From: Diogma glabrata
Lineage: Eukaryota; Arthropoda; Insecta; Diptera; Cylindrotomidae
Direction: 5' to 3'
Length of the DNA stretch: 64,000 nucleotides
NCBI GenBank assembly: GCA_963693315.1
Contig: OY856188.1
Coordinates: 269,943,114 to 270,007,113 of the forward strand
The position numbers and the translations under genes were made by a program. This document shows, in pieces, positions 1 through 11,439 of the stretch (position 1 is the stretch's first letter; the number at the start of each line of letters is the position of its first letter). Under the pieces are notes generated by a model. That model had not been told where the DNA came from. It did no database searches and saw only the letters and a list, made by a program, of their open reading frames with translations.

Positions 1-1290
1 AAAAATTAATTTAAAAAAATGAAATTTAGTATTTTATATATTCTTTTAAAATTTCAATTAAGTTGATGAATTGATTTAGGAGTGGATAGACGTAACATTT
101 TTCTTTGTTTTTTTATTATAGGAGTGGATAGACGTAATATTTTTCTATGAGTGTTGTGAATGAAGAAATGAATTGCTCGTGGTATTTATCATTTTAAAAT
201 TCATGTGTTTGTAAGATTTGTCAGATGAAGATAGAATTGATTTGACGTGATAATGGTATGAGTGAGTTTATATTATTTTTCTTTGTTTTTTTATTATTAT
301 TATTTTTCTTTGATTTTCTTTGATTTAATTATTATGGTGTAAATGGAATATTGTGAATGACGTATTATTTTTCTTTGTTTTATTATTATTATTTTTTTTC
401 TTTGATTTTCTTTGATTTAATTACTATGGTGTTAATGGTGAAATGAATGTTGTGAATGAAGAAATGAATTGCACGTGGTATTTATCATTTTAAAATTCAT
501 GTGTTTGTTAAATTTGTCAGATGAAGATAGAATTGATTCGACGTGATAATGGTATGAGTGAGTTTATATTATTTTTCTTTGTTTTTTTATTATTATTATT
601 TTTCTTTGATTTTCTTTGATTTAATTATTATGGTGTAAATGGTGAAATGAATGTTGTGAATGACGTATTATTTTTCTTTGTTTTTTTATTATTATTTTTT
701 TTCTTTGATTTTCTTTGATTTAATTATTATGGTGTTAATGGTGAAATGAATGTTGTGAATGAAGAAATGAATTGCACGTGGTATTTATCATTTTAAAATT
801 CATGTGTTTGCTAAATTTGTCATATGAAGATAGAATTGATTCGACGTGATAATGGTATGAGTGAGTTTGTATTATTTTTCTTTGTTTTTTTATTATTATT
901 ATTTTTCTTTGATTTTCTTTGATTTAATTATTATGGTGTTAATTGTGAAATAAATGTTGTGAATGACGTATTATTTTTCTTTGTTTTTTTATTATTATTT
1001 TTTTTTCTTTGATTTTCTTTGATTTAATCATTATGGTGTTAATGGTGAAATGAATGTTGTGAATGAATAAATGAATTGCACGTGGTATTTATCATTTTAA
1101 AATTCATGTGTTTGCTAAATTTGTCAGATGAAGATAGAATCGATTCGACGTGATAATGGTATGAGTGAGTTTATATTATTTTTCTTTGTTTTTTTATTAT
1201 TATTATTTTTCTTTGATTTTCTTTGATTTAATTATTATGGTGTAAATGGTGAAATGAATATTGTGAATGGCGTATTATTTTTTTTTATTA
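1..1290. repeat. ~300-bp tandem repeat array, four partial copies
   Basis: The block containing 'GAATGAAGAAATGAATTGC', the ACGTGGTATTTATC segment and the T-rich TTATTTTTCTTTG segment recurs at about 155, 451, 755 and 1056, a period near 300 bp. Copies differ by a few substitutions and by homopolymer length. A shorter direct repeat, 'GGAGTGGATAGACGTAA', occurs twice near 82 and 122. No coding frame is preserved. The array runs straight into the foldback and Helitron-like terminus at 1298-1676 and may be its internal repeat region. Confidence 0.85.
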
Positions 1291-1297
1291 TTATAAA

Positions 1298-1641
1298 GTT
1301 TTTGCGTAGACGTTTAGTTGACGTAGAAGCAATGATTTCAAAAAGTGGTAATGAGAAATGCTAGCATATTATTTTTAATTTTTCTTTTTAAATATATGAA
1401 TGAAAAATAATCAGAACTCTAGCTGATCAGTTCGGATATATGAAAAATTAGCGATCAAATAACTTTTCAAGTAAACTTATTTGATCTCTAACTTATTATT
1501 AGGTTATTTTTAGGTTATTTTTCATTCATATATTTAAAAAGAAAAATTACAAATTATATGTTAGCATATCTCATTACCAACTTTTGAAATCATTGCTTCT
1601 ACAGTTCTACGTCAACAAAATGTCTACGCAAAAACTTTATT
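1298..1641. repeat. Foldback (inverted repeat), ~115-bp arms
   Basis: The left arm (about 1298-1411) reads AAGTTTTTGCGTAGACG, then AGCAATGATTTCAAAA, then TTTAAATATATGAATGAAAAATAA. The right arm (about 1516-1641) is its imperfect reverse complement and ends CGTCTACGCAAAAACTTT-like at about 1624-1640. A second, inner inverted repeat (GATCAAATAA / TTATTTGATC) lies near 1454-1493. No ORF is present. It abuts the Helitron-type terminus immediately downstream. Confidence 0.8.
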
Positions 1642-1646
1642 TATAA

Positions 1647-1675
1647 GCGTAGCGAAGCACGTCGAGCCCTCCTAG
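1647..1675 (+). mobile_element. Helitron-like 3' terminus (hairpin + CTAG|T)
   Basis: A GC-rich short hairpin (GCGTAGCGAAGCACGT, 1647-1662, GAA loop and one bulge) is followed about ten bases later by CTAG (1672-1675) and a T at 1676. A short hairpin just upstream of a CTRR end inserted before T is the known Helitron/HINE 3' signature. The 5' TC end was not located. The foldback and the 300-bp array to the left are probably part of the same non-autonomous element, which is inference. Confidence 0.6.
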
Positions 1676-1711
1676 TTATTATTATTCAGTGTAAAAACAT
1701 GGAAAATACAA

Positions 1712-2622
1712 TTGAAAAGGGAAAATTTATGCGATTATTCTAGTTGTAAGACTCTTTTGCTTAAACATCCAGAGTTAAAAGTGGAAAAACATGAAAAACA
1801 ACTGATGTTGGCAGATGATTTTAAATTGAGGTTTGCAGATTTTCAAAACAGAGTGAGTCTAATTTCAATATCTCCGATGTCTGTTATCATTGAAAATATT
1901 GACGAAAATTGGGAAATGGGCCCGAGCAGAAATTAGTTAGGGAAAGCTTGAATACAATCAGGGTGTGATCAGGATCAGAAATGGTAAGCCCTTTTAGGGA
2001 AATCTGATCTGGGCCTGTTCCGGGCCTGAATTAGAAAATCCTTTTAAGGTTAACCTCATTTGAATATATCCGCACCTGATGTGGTTTTTCGTATTTCACT
2101 CCTGGTTGGGCAATCTGATCAAGACCTAATACAAAATACCTTACTACGGTCTATCCTATTTAGTTTTGTATGGCGTACTTGATCAGGCCCTGATCCGACT
2201 ATCCCAATCAGTCTGATTGGGAAAAAGCGTTACACTCATGATCAGGGCCCTATCAAACTAGGGCAAACCTTATCAGGGCCATATTTGAACCCTAAATTCC
2301 TTCTCGGGGGGTTTATAGAACTACGCAGAGAAACGATAGTAAACCAAAATATAAGGAAATTGGCATTCCAGAGTTTTATGATTATTTATCTGCAGACCGT
2401 CCAAGAACTCGAAATTTTGTTATGCGCATATTATCCATGTTTGGTAGCACGTATACATGTGAACACATTTTTTCAAAATTGAAGATGAATAAAACTGCAA
2501 CGCATCCCAGATTGACTGAAGAACATTTAGAATCGATATTAAAAATTATATCAAGCCAAAAACTAATACCAAATTTTGATTTAGCTAAGAATCGAATTGA
2601 TAAACATATTTTTAAGAACTAA
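1712..2622 (+). pseudogene. hAT-family transposase remnant (GTF2IRD2-like type)
   Basis: Two coding stretches in + orientation flank a non-coding insert. The first (1712-1936) holds ADDFKLRFADFQ, resembling the mid region of GTF2IRD2-like hAT transposases. The second (about 2335-2622) reads IPEFYDYLSADRPRTRNFVM, then ILSMFGSTYTCEHIFSKLK and RLTEEHLESIL, the hAT C-terminal dimerisation block (xxFGSTYxCExxFSxMKxxKxxxRxxLTxEHLxxxL). Family similarity is recalled from known proteins, not searched. The gene is interrupted, lacks an N-terminal zinc finger and catalytic core, and cannot be functional. Confidence 0.7.
1937..2290. repeat. MITE-like repeat inserted in the hAT pseudogene
   Basis: This segment separates the two hAT coding fragments. 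It contains many CTGATC/GATCAG and GGGCCTG words, and 'CTTACTACGGTCTATCCTATTT'-type sequence. Segments of it recur at 39300-39760, partly in direct and partly in inverted orientation (for example the TGTTCCGGGCCTGA word matches TCAGGCCCGGAACA at about 39703). It is a palindrome-rich non-coding element. Exact ends and target duplication were not determined. Confidence 0.65.
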
Positions 2623-2629
2623 TAAGTTT

Positions 2630-3385
2630 CTATATAAATTTTGAGTTTTGTTTTCTTTAACAAATTAAATTATTTTAATAAAACCAAGAACATGTGGCCC
2701 ACAAAAGGCTTTGGAAAACAATTTTCGAAAAATTTGGCCCGTATACCGAAATGAGTTTGACATGCCTGGCCTAAAGCGTATATTTCTGTTGATATTTTGA
2801 AAAAAAATTGTAAATCTTCGTAAATCGTAAAAAACATAAACAATAAGGAGGACGAAAAAGTAGTAATTTTCTTCTTCTGCTATGCAACTAAAAGAATAAA
2901 AATACAATCGTGAAAGAAATTTGAAATATTCTGATGATATTTTTCCAAAATATCATCAAAAATATACATTTTAGACAAAAATTGCCATAGCTCGTTTTTG
3001 TAGAGAATTGAGTTTCTTATAAAAAAGATCAAATATTTTTTTTAAAATTTGCATATTTTATGAGATAACAACAGTTTTATCAAAAAATTAACTTCGATGA
3101 TTTTGCGGCACGTGTTTTTATATAAAAAAAAAATTTAAATCCTAATAAAATAATGTAGATACTAGAAAGAAAAACCAAAACAAATATTTTTTGGTGTGTT
3201 GTGGAACACAAAATTAAACTTTTTTGCACTTGTTGTGATACAAAATCAGAAACATTAATTTGAGGTTGGTTGGAAATCTGGAAGAAAACGGTATTGCACT
3301 AACAGTTCAGAAAACGTACTACTAAAAAACACAAATTTTTCACCAAAATTACATTTAAAATAAACACATTAGCTTAACAATAACT
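2630..3385. other. AT-rich non-coding, probable intron
   Basis: No conserved coding frame, repeat or RNA gene was recognised. The stretch lies downstream, on the - strand, of the splice donor of the exon at 3389-3840. It is therefore most simply the start of that gene's first coding intron, which would also contain the hAT remnant and the left-edge repeats. Confidence 0.5.
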
Positions 3386-3388
3386 CAC

Positions 3389-3840
3389 CTTTTCCCATTC
3401 ACTTCACAACTATCTGGATATGTTGTTTTTGGTAGCAAAAACTTTTCGTTGATATTTGCATTATGATATGTTCCCTTGCTACGTTCATTGAATGATTTGC
3501 TATCAATACGATATTTTGTTGTCCAACCAAAAGTTGTATTAGTTAAACATCCAATTGAATCGATTGGTATCTCAACTTGACTTGAGTTCATACGACGATA
3601 TGGTAACATCGAACTAAATGCATTTCCATAACGTGATAATGTTTTTCGTGGTATGTACGATGAATTCACCCGAATATTACTTATATTTCGACTATTTCTA
3701 TCAATCGTTTGTTGTGTCGATAAACTGTGCTGCGAAATTGAATGATTTATTCCAAATGATAGATTATCATTCTCGTTATTATTATTTGAAACTGTTGAAC
3801 TTTTTTCAATTTCTTTAAGTAAAATATCCACTTCAGCCAT
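3389..3840 (-). CDS. First coding exon of an unrecognised gene (partial)
   Basis: The reading frame from the ATG at 3840-3838 runs 150 codons plus two bases to a strong splice donor (AAAAG|GTGAGT, intron from 3388). This ATG (starting MAEVDILLKEIEK) has an A-rich upstream context and begins a well-behaved protein. An upstream in-frame ATG at 3942 would add 34 basic, cysteine-containing residues and looks like 5' UTR. The product starts with a short helix, is Asn/Ser-rich around residues 14-60, and continues with a basic, Ser/Tyr-rich segment (RKTLSRYGNAFSSMLPYRR). No signal peptide or membrane segment is seen. I do not recognise the family. Codon use is normal for the window and there is no homopolymer decay, so it looks like a host gene. 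The remaining exons would lie left of position 1, beyond the repeats. Confidence 0.6.
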
Positions 3841-3940
3841 TTTTTTTTTACTTTTGTTTTTTTCGCGATTAGTTAAATATGTCTCATGACACCAACAAAA
3901 ATCTACGTATATTTTTTTTAATCTTATTATCGTTAACGAC

Positions 3941-5335
3941 AATAAAAGTTAAATCATGATAAAAAAAATTTTTGCTAATTTAAATTTAATTAAGATTAAG
4001 TAATAATTACTGATTTCACATAAACTTATTAATTCTAATCGATTAACTTGCTTAAAACAGATTCATTTTTTTACATAAACCTTTTTACACGATTTCTTTC
4101 CGTTCCGTAAAACCGTTTCACGAATAGAGTTACACGACTAAACTAATTTTTTTTTTTCGAATAAAAAAATTATTTCTGCAAAATAAAATGATAATAAAAT
4201 TATTATCTTACAAATTTTAATGCATTTTATCATGTAAAATTATCGTTATCTGCGATAAGCGAAATTAAAGGAAAATATAATTGAAATGAAATTATTATTG
4301 ATATTTTGGTGTTAATAAGTTAAAATTTTTGTGTAATAATATTATGGATCGATAGATTGGTAGAAACGTCGAGGGTGTGGTGATTTTATTGTTTATTTTG
4401 TGAAATTTTGAAATCACATTATATACACAAACTGATCAGTTGCTTCCCGAACATATACATACAATGTTTTGAGGTTTCATCACTTCTCATTAATTAAATG
4501 TTTATTGGATAAGTATCTCCATCAAATAAGTCTCCTAATGAAGCAAACTAGCCAATTTATAGACAAAATTTTATAACAATAATTTTTTGACATACTTACA
4601 ATTAATAGATCGCGACCGAAAGCTTTTTATATCACCCCATTATACCAACAAATTTTTAATAAAATATTTTTTGAAAGTTTCTGCTATTTTTTTCTTTCGC
4701 AGGAACTGAATGAATAGAATGAATTTTATTGTTTGGCTTCTATCAACCCCTTATAGCCCAAAATACCTAGAAATGCCAAAAAATTGGCGGTACGATAGTC
4801 TAAATCTAGAAACCTAAATATTACATTAAAGCTTAGCTTTAGATTAGTTTAAGTTATAGACTACTAATAAATTATAAAAAAATTCCAATATTTCGAACTT
4901 TCGAGACTTCAGAGGGTAAATATTTATTTCGAAACGGGTTTTTGTTAATTAGACATTTTTTTTCAGTTTTTTGTAAATGCTTTAATCGGATTTACACATA
5001 TATATATTTTTATTTTATTTTATTAGTAGTCTAAAATAAGTAAGGACTATTTTTTTTTATAATTTTTCAGTAGTCGTTAGCTAAAGTAAATTTTTCTATG
5101 CGTTAAAAATAATATTCTTGTTCCATTTGACTATTTTAATTATTTGTTAATTTTTTTTGAAGTGAAACTTCTAATGGGACTTCCAAAACAAGGTTGCGTT
5201 AAATTGTTTGCGCTACACCCTGTCTGACGCTACACTCTGTCTAACACTACACTCAAACTATTTATGACTCGATTGAATATACACCGTGTCATCACCGTTA
5301 TTATCTACACAGAAATCCTTCACTAATTAATCCTT
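3941..5335. other. Intergenic, AT-rich
   Basis: This is upstream of the exon at 3389-3840 and may hold its promoter, but no clear TATA/Inr pair was chosen. Near 5210-5260 there are three imperfect copies of 'GCTACACTCTGTCTGAC'. Otherwise nothing was recognised. Confidence 0.4.
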
Positions 5336-5351
5336 CACTAATTAATCGAAA

Positions 5352-5805
5352 GGAACTTGACACCCTTGATACCCTTGACACCTTGACACCCTTGACACCC
5401 TTGACACCCTTGACACCCTTGACACACTTGACACCCTTGACACCCTTGACACCCTTGACACCCTTGACACCCTTGACACCCTTGACACCCTTGACACCCT
5501 CGACACCCTTGACACCCTTGACAGCTTTGACACCTTAACACCCTTGACACCCTTGACACCCTTGACACCCTTGACACTCTTGACACTCTTGACACCCTTG
5601 AAACCCTTGACACCCTTGACAGCTTTGACACCTTGACAGTCTTGACACCCTCTAATTATTTCTCGAAAACCAATTATCCCAACATGATCAATTTCATCAA
5701 AAGAGGAAAAAGGAGAGATCATAATTATTTTAGACCATACCCCTTTGTCAAAATGACACCCTTGACACCCTAGACACCCTTGACACCCTTGACATCCTGA
5801 AAAAT
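5352..5805. repeat. Minisatellite, 9-bp unit TTGACACCC
   Basis: There are dozens of copies of TTGACACCC with point variants (TTGACACTC, TTGACAGCT, 8-bp units), nearly continuous to 5652, then a 100-bp break and five further copies at about 5753-5800. Because the unit is a multiple of three, all frames stay open and give artificial Cys/Gln/Gly or Ser/Arg/Val repeats on the - strand. These are not genes. The flanks carry a short direct repeat, CTTCACTAATTAATC, at about 5319, 5333 and 5850. Confidence 0.9.
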
Positions 5806-6640
5806 AAAATTTTATTACAATTCCTTCACTAATTTTTTTATTACAACCATTACTTCACTAATTAATCAAAAGGAACTTCGTTCCATCCGGGTATCCCTTG
5901 ACACCTGTTTAATTTTTTTAAATAGTTTTAATTAATGACTTTTAAAGGAATGTAATATGTTTTTACTACCACATTACGAAGTTTCACTTCTTCCGCGTGG
6001 AGGGACTCTACGCACAACTTTTTTTCACTATACCACTATGTAGAGATGTATATAACTTCTCAAAAATCCCGTAGAGGACGTCATAGATGAAGAAAACCTA
6101 GATCTATCAAGGTGAGCTAATAAGGAATAGGGTTGTGGTAAAGAATATTAAAACGAACAGAAAGTGAAACTTAACAACAAGAAGAAAAGGAAGATCTAAC
6201 TTTCCGAAACGAGATTCATTCTATGGAAGACCGGATATAAATCCTGTTTGACAAGAACAGTTTTAAGGTGAGGGTAATGCTACAATAACGGTCTTTGCAA
6301 GTTTTTATAGGTTAAGCGGAACCATCGGTATGCAAGCTATATTTGCACTTTACCGAATTTATTATTTTTTTTATAGAGCAACCGCCATTACGTCTGTTGT
6401 TATTGGAATTTTATTTAGCGTGAATTTTTTATTTATGCTTTATAACGAACTACGATCTCAACTGATAAAAAATCGATAAAATCTTTTATAGAATTCACGC
6501 CTCGATTGACATGCTAAAATTTGATATATTAATTTCTGAAATTAAAGCAACCTTTGATTGTTTGTTATTATTTATGATGTGTTGATGAAAAATGGTAATC
6601 TTGTTGTCATATCAATTTTTTTAAACGTTATCTGGTAGAA
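5806..6640. other. Intergenic
   Basis: AT-rich sequence without a recognisable gene or repeat array. It lies between the minisatellite and the inferred 5' region of the non-LTR element. Confidence 0.4.
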
Positions 6641-7174
6641 TTTCTGTAGACAGAAAAATTATGCCTAGCAAAACCGGGTCAGAATTCAACCGCTAGTCAT
6701 TTTGTTTCGAAATAAGAAAGCATACAGACTGGGTCTTAAAAACATTTGCTTTTCTTACAAGACTTTTAAGCTAGATAAATTATGCAAGAGCTTAAAGCTT
6801 TGAGTGTAAGCTATACGAGGTGGGTTGCAGTGCAGTGGTGGATAGTGTAACTACTGTCTCAATATTATTGCTTACTAACAATACGATCGCTTTCAGGGTA
6901 GATCCTGAATATCAAATGGGGATCCCGAACTATACACTCTCACTTAACCAAGTGGTGTATAAGCCTTGCTAAGGTGATCGATTGGTTGATGGTGATTTTC
7001 ATCAGTTGCTAAAGGTGCACAACTCAAAGCTCGGTTTCCCTCTGCAGTATTGTGACCTGGTAAAGTAAGCAGCTCTGTTTGATTCAACCGTCTTTTCGAC
7101 CATTCTTGTGAATGGAAAATATGGAAAAAATTTATTGAAATGAAAAAAAAACATAATAAAACACAAACACCCAA

Positions 7175-8190
7175 ACAACATTACGACATCTAAAAACAAT
7201 AACACAGAACCAGATAAACTCTATGTAGACGGCAATACATCCACAGAAATAAAATTTCCAAAATATGGTAGTAACTTCACCTCTACTCCGAAGGCTAATA
7301 AAAATCTTCGGTCTCTGGAAATGCCTCAATCAGGTCTAGTCGGAATTGGAAGTAAACAAATCTTCGGAGATGCAGGCTTCTTGGACCACGGTACCAGTTG
7401 AAAAAAATGGAAAACAAAAAATGCTTCTGGCTCAGTGAGGGATAAAAAAAAACGCTAAGGCTGATTCCTCACTGCAAAAATGTATTTCAGTTTCACTCCT
7501 ACCTCTAGTGGTCTCTCTGAAATAAAATCTCTCTTGAACATGAGGACTGAGATGATCGAACAGATTCTGCTACCGATCACCCAGGTCCCGCGTCACGAAC
7601 GAGGCTTTGCATGGATCATCTTGAGGTTTTGAAGCACAAAAGCGGAAAGGCTTTCAAAGATTCTATCGAAGTCAACGACAACGATTGGTCAGAACAGGGT
7701 TGCATCAAGATATGTTAGTGCAGGCAAGAGAGGGCTAGTTGGAATTGTTGAATCAAACAATGGAATTATCAGCCAAGAACAAAGCAATTTGATCTAGCAA
7801 TGCCTATTTATAGATATGCTGAAACAAACACGAACTCTGCCAACGTTTGAAGGGGTGTCGATGAAAGAAGGAAAACTTTATTTCCGATTTTCAAATTTTC
7901 AGCGATGAAGTTTTATGATCTCCTTAGATGCTTCTGACTGAAAACTGGATTCCAGGTCATACACAATCTGACATAGTCTTGTTGGTTGGTCTCGGACGTC
8001 AAAATAGCTTGGAAAATTCCAAATGGAGGATTCGAGTTTATGGAAGAATGTGGCTAAGGATAAAACCTCTGTCGAAGGAAACTTCCTGCACATTCTTTTC
8101 GATGAAGATAGCACGAAAGCAATATCCAATTGGAAAGTGGAATTTTTCTCATGTACAGTTCAGTAGATGTATAATCCATTGAATCGGGCT
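7175..8190 (+). pseudogene. ORF1 remnant of the non-LTR element
   Basis: An open stretch at about 7178-7408 encodes a low-complexity, Lys/Ser/Thr-rich N-terminal-type segment (...NTEPDKLYVDGNTSTEIK...). After several shifts, 7960-8150 reads DIVLLVGLGRQNSLENSKWR and then EGNFLHILFDEDSTKAISNW. This resembles the C-terminal domain of ORF1 proteins of LOA/Jockey-type elements (DUF4780-like: W+vxx...L.F.iDe.S..aL...). In that family the protein binds element RNA. The resemblance is partial and the assignment is inference. There are at least three frameshifts. Confidence 0.45.
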
Positions 8191-8289
8191 TGAAGACATA
8201 AACTACAATAACTGTTATAATGGCAGTGGACAAGCTTTTAGTTTCGACAAATCAATCTGTAAAATAGCATAAATGGGCGTATAATCTCA

Positions 8290-11200
8290 TGGTCTCACTT
8301 GCTTAAAAGTTGCATACAAAATTATTAATAATTTTTAGAACTCTACAACATTAAAAACAGAGTATCTTGTCTTTTTATGAAGGGCTAGGACATTCTGTAT
8401 GGTTCTATAAACCAAAATCTGCTTAGCATCATACAAAAGTCTTGATATGCATCTTCTGGCTCAGTTATCCTCAGGTGATTTAATAGGAATGTTCAGTTAT
8501 GGAACAGTTACGGTGAAAAAGCGGATACTCGCATTGTGTCTGCTAATCTTCAGTATGACTCCATTAGTCCCCCGCCAACTCAGGAATTGGTGCGCGTGGT
8601 TAACTATGCCAAGACTAAAAACTGGATACCATAGTCGACTGTTACGCCAATTCACATCACAGCTGGGAAGCACCAATAACAACAGCAGAGGTCAGTCTCT
8701 GTTAGAGCACTTGGCTACTACTAATTTGGAAATTCTAAATTTCGTCTAAGAGCACACTTTCAATAGATCTGGACGGCAAGGAACCATAGACATCACTCTA
8801 TACTTCTAGTCTCTTCTAGAAGACATCAGAAGCTGGATAGTGTCACCAAATATATCTATGAGAAATAACAGATATATGGATTTTTCTAGTAATGGCAATC
8901 CCAGCAGAGAATCACGTCTACCGGAATCCAAGACAGACTGATTGGATGTGGTTTGAAGGCCTTTGTAGAGGACAAACGGGCTAGTAAAAGCATTTTCAAG
9001 GTCCGGGCTATTGATTAGGCGTTGACCAGTTAAATGATCTGTAAGTCCGGGCTTTTAAGAAATCGTGCCCCGAAACAAGGCAACGAAGTGCACACAAGTC
9101 AGTGTGATAGAATAAAAACCTAAGCTAATGCAAAGTCCTTGATAAGTTAAGGTTCAACGACCTTTTGAACAGAGCCTTGAAAACTCATGATGAATCTAAC
9201 TACCCTGTACAGTGAAACAAGAAAACATTACAAAAAGCTTATTCGTAAATCAAAGAAAAGGTCTTACGAAAAGTACTATGAGTCGATTGAGACCATCACG
9301 GTGGGTGCTGCACTAATGAGGGATATGAAAAAGGATACTGTAGCAAGACTGGATAATCTTAAATTGTCCAACGATACTCACACTTCTTCAAAGGAAGAAA
9401 TTTATGTGGCACTTCTCCAACACCATTTTCCTGGTTCTGTATTTGGAGATATTCCGCAGGAGCTAGCCGCAAAAAAGGAAAAACCTAACTGAATGGACCG
9501 GATAATGACAAATAGAGTTGTATTGCCCTGTCTTGGACTATCAGCTGATTTTAACTATACAAATCTCCAAGTTCATACGGCCTATTATGATACAACAGTG
9601 TCTTGACATAATAGGAGATAGGACTTCAACTTCTTCAAAAAGGCTCTTAGTGATCTTTGTGCCCTGCATAGCTCTTGGCTATGTACCACGGTCCTGGAGA
9701 AAAGCGAGAGTCGTCTTTCTCCCAAAACAAGTGAAATGAACAATTGCGAGCGGAAAAACTTCAGGCGGATCAATCTATCCTCATAATTTCTAAAGTCCTT
9801 AGAGTGGTCGATCGACCGTTACATTTCAAATGTATGTCTGATAGAAACCCCGCTAAGCAGCAGGCAACACGGTAGGCACAGTAGGCTTATCATCTTTCAA
9901 AGGTGGATTCTGATATTGAAAAGATTATATCTTAAAAAGCCATCACTCTTGGCATTTTTCTTGGCCTTCTATGCTTTTGACCACGCCACTTTGAGTGACT
10001 CTTTAACGTAGCGGAAAGTTTCACTTGAAGAACAACAACACAATCCAGGGAGGTGTGAAGCGTGCAAGTCCCTAAGGGGGCTTTCTATCACCCCGGCTGT
10101 ATAACATGGTGGTAGACCAGCTCCTAATTGAATTAAATGATAAAGGGCTAAACACATACGACTTTGCCGATAATGTTAGAATATGGATTATCTCTGCAGA
10201 AACATGCAGGATATTACCAACAGTTGGTGTCGAACGAATGGTTTCATGATCAATGCTTCTAAGACACAGCTCGTTGCGTTTACCAACAGAAGAAAACTAA
10301 ATAACTTCACCCTTCCTTCAATCGGTAATAACACATTAACACTCCAATATAGTTTGAAGCACCTTGGTGTTACTCTCGACAAGCGACTCAATTGGGCTGT
10401 TCATGTTGAGACTAAATGTGCAAACACAACTCGAGTTCTTCTGCAATGCAGAAGGGCTTTCGGTGGCAAATGGGGGCTGACTCCAAAAATGTTCTACTGG
10501 CTATATAAAGTAGTTGTCAGGCCCATTGTCAGCTATGGGTGCGGTACAAAGGCTTGCTTGCTTAAGTATCACTAGTGCTTTCAGTACAACGCCCACAGGC
10601 ATATACACCCCAAGGCACAGTGGAAATCTCAAGAACGAAAAAGCTAAGATTTAGCAAAGAGCTCCGCAGGGAAGCTCATAGGCTCTGAACCAACAATTGG
10701 TATATCGAAAGGTAGGATAAGATCGCTAGTCTAACAAGCTTTCTTTCGGTCCAGTAACTCTCAATGAAGGAGCACAGAAGGTTGCAAGATCTCCAAGATG
10801 TTCACTCCAGAGTTGAGCCAGCAAACCACTAAATTCCTATTAAATCGGTTAGACTGCAGGCTAATGGTGGGATTACTAACAGGTCACCATCATGTGAACA
10901 AACATATGGTACGACTTCGACTAGAAAAAGATCCAACATGCCAATCTTGTCTTGAAGAAGAAACAGACACTTACATTGTGGGAGAATGTTTGGCTCTCTT
11001 AAGCTTCGAAGCGTCGCCGTTAGGATTAAACTATCTAATTGTAGAAGATTTCTGCAAAGCAGATTATGTTGGCTTTCTTCAAAAAGGTCGTCAGTCTTGA
11101 TTCTTGAATATGAGGATGGCATAAAGGACTTAGCAGTCTACATGTCAGGTTATGACTACATGGTCGCCTCGACCAAAAAATTACTTTATCTGCCGTGTTA
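8290..11200 (+). pseudogene. ORF2 remnant: endonuclease-reverse transcriptase
   Basis: Endonuclease pieces are MHLLAQLSSGDLI (8447), EDTRIVSANLQYDS and PPPTQELVRVVNYAK (about 8510-8610), then RGQSLLEHLATTNLEILN (about 8690-8745). The linker ORF 9187-9492 ends LLQHHFPGS. RT pieces are CLDIIGDR and ALGYVPRSWRKARVVFLPK (about 9598-9730), CPKG and LSPxLYNMVVDQLL (about 10065-10130). The catalytic YADD motif reads FADN at about 10162-10173. The thumb and C-terminal region is clean in 10183-10575 (INASKTQLVAFTNRRK, HLGVTLDKRLNW, CRRAFGGKWGLTPKMFYWLY). A final block at 10798-11000 (LMVGLLTGHHHVNKHMVRL, CQSCLEEETDTYIVGEC) is the post-RT Cys/His region. In the live family this protein nicks DNA and reverse-transcribes its RNA on target. 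Here it is dead. Confidence 0.75.
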
Positions 11201-11439
11201 AAGAATACCTGCCCGACAATGCCGTGTGAAATAATTTACACCTTGTGAAATGTGTACACCTTGTGAAATAATTTACACCTACCAAACAAGGCACGTGGAA
11301 AGCATGATTTAAAAAAAAATTTCTGGCACGGTAATAAACATTGAGTTGCAAACGCTGTTAAGTAGATAGTAGCGCACAAAAGTTTTTGTACCTAGTACGC
11401 ATAAATTTTCCACTTTTAGAACATAAATACATTAAAACT

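Larger units (their letters stand above)
6850..11210 (+). mobile_element. Decayed non-LTR retrotransposon (LOA/Jockey-like), nearly full length
   Basis: From left to right the segment shows an inferred 5' UTR (about 6850-7170), an ORF1 remnant (7175-8190), and an ORF2 remnant with endonuclease, linker, reverse transcriptase and a C-terminal zinc-knuckle-like region (8290-11200). Every domain is broken by stops and frameshifts, but order and orientation are correct for one element. GC content is higher than the surroundings, as expected for a coding element that inserted and then decayed. The ends and target duplication were not resolved. Clade assignment rests on remembered motif phrases and needs a search. 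Confidence 0.7.

Noticed and set aside
5338..5722. Cys/Gly/Gln- and Ser/Arg/Val-repeat proteins
   Set aside because: Artefacts of the TTGACACCC minisatellite.
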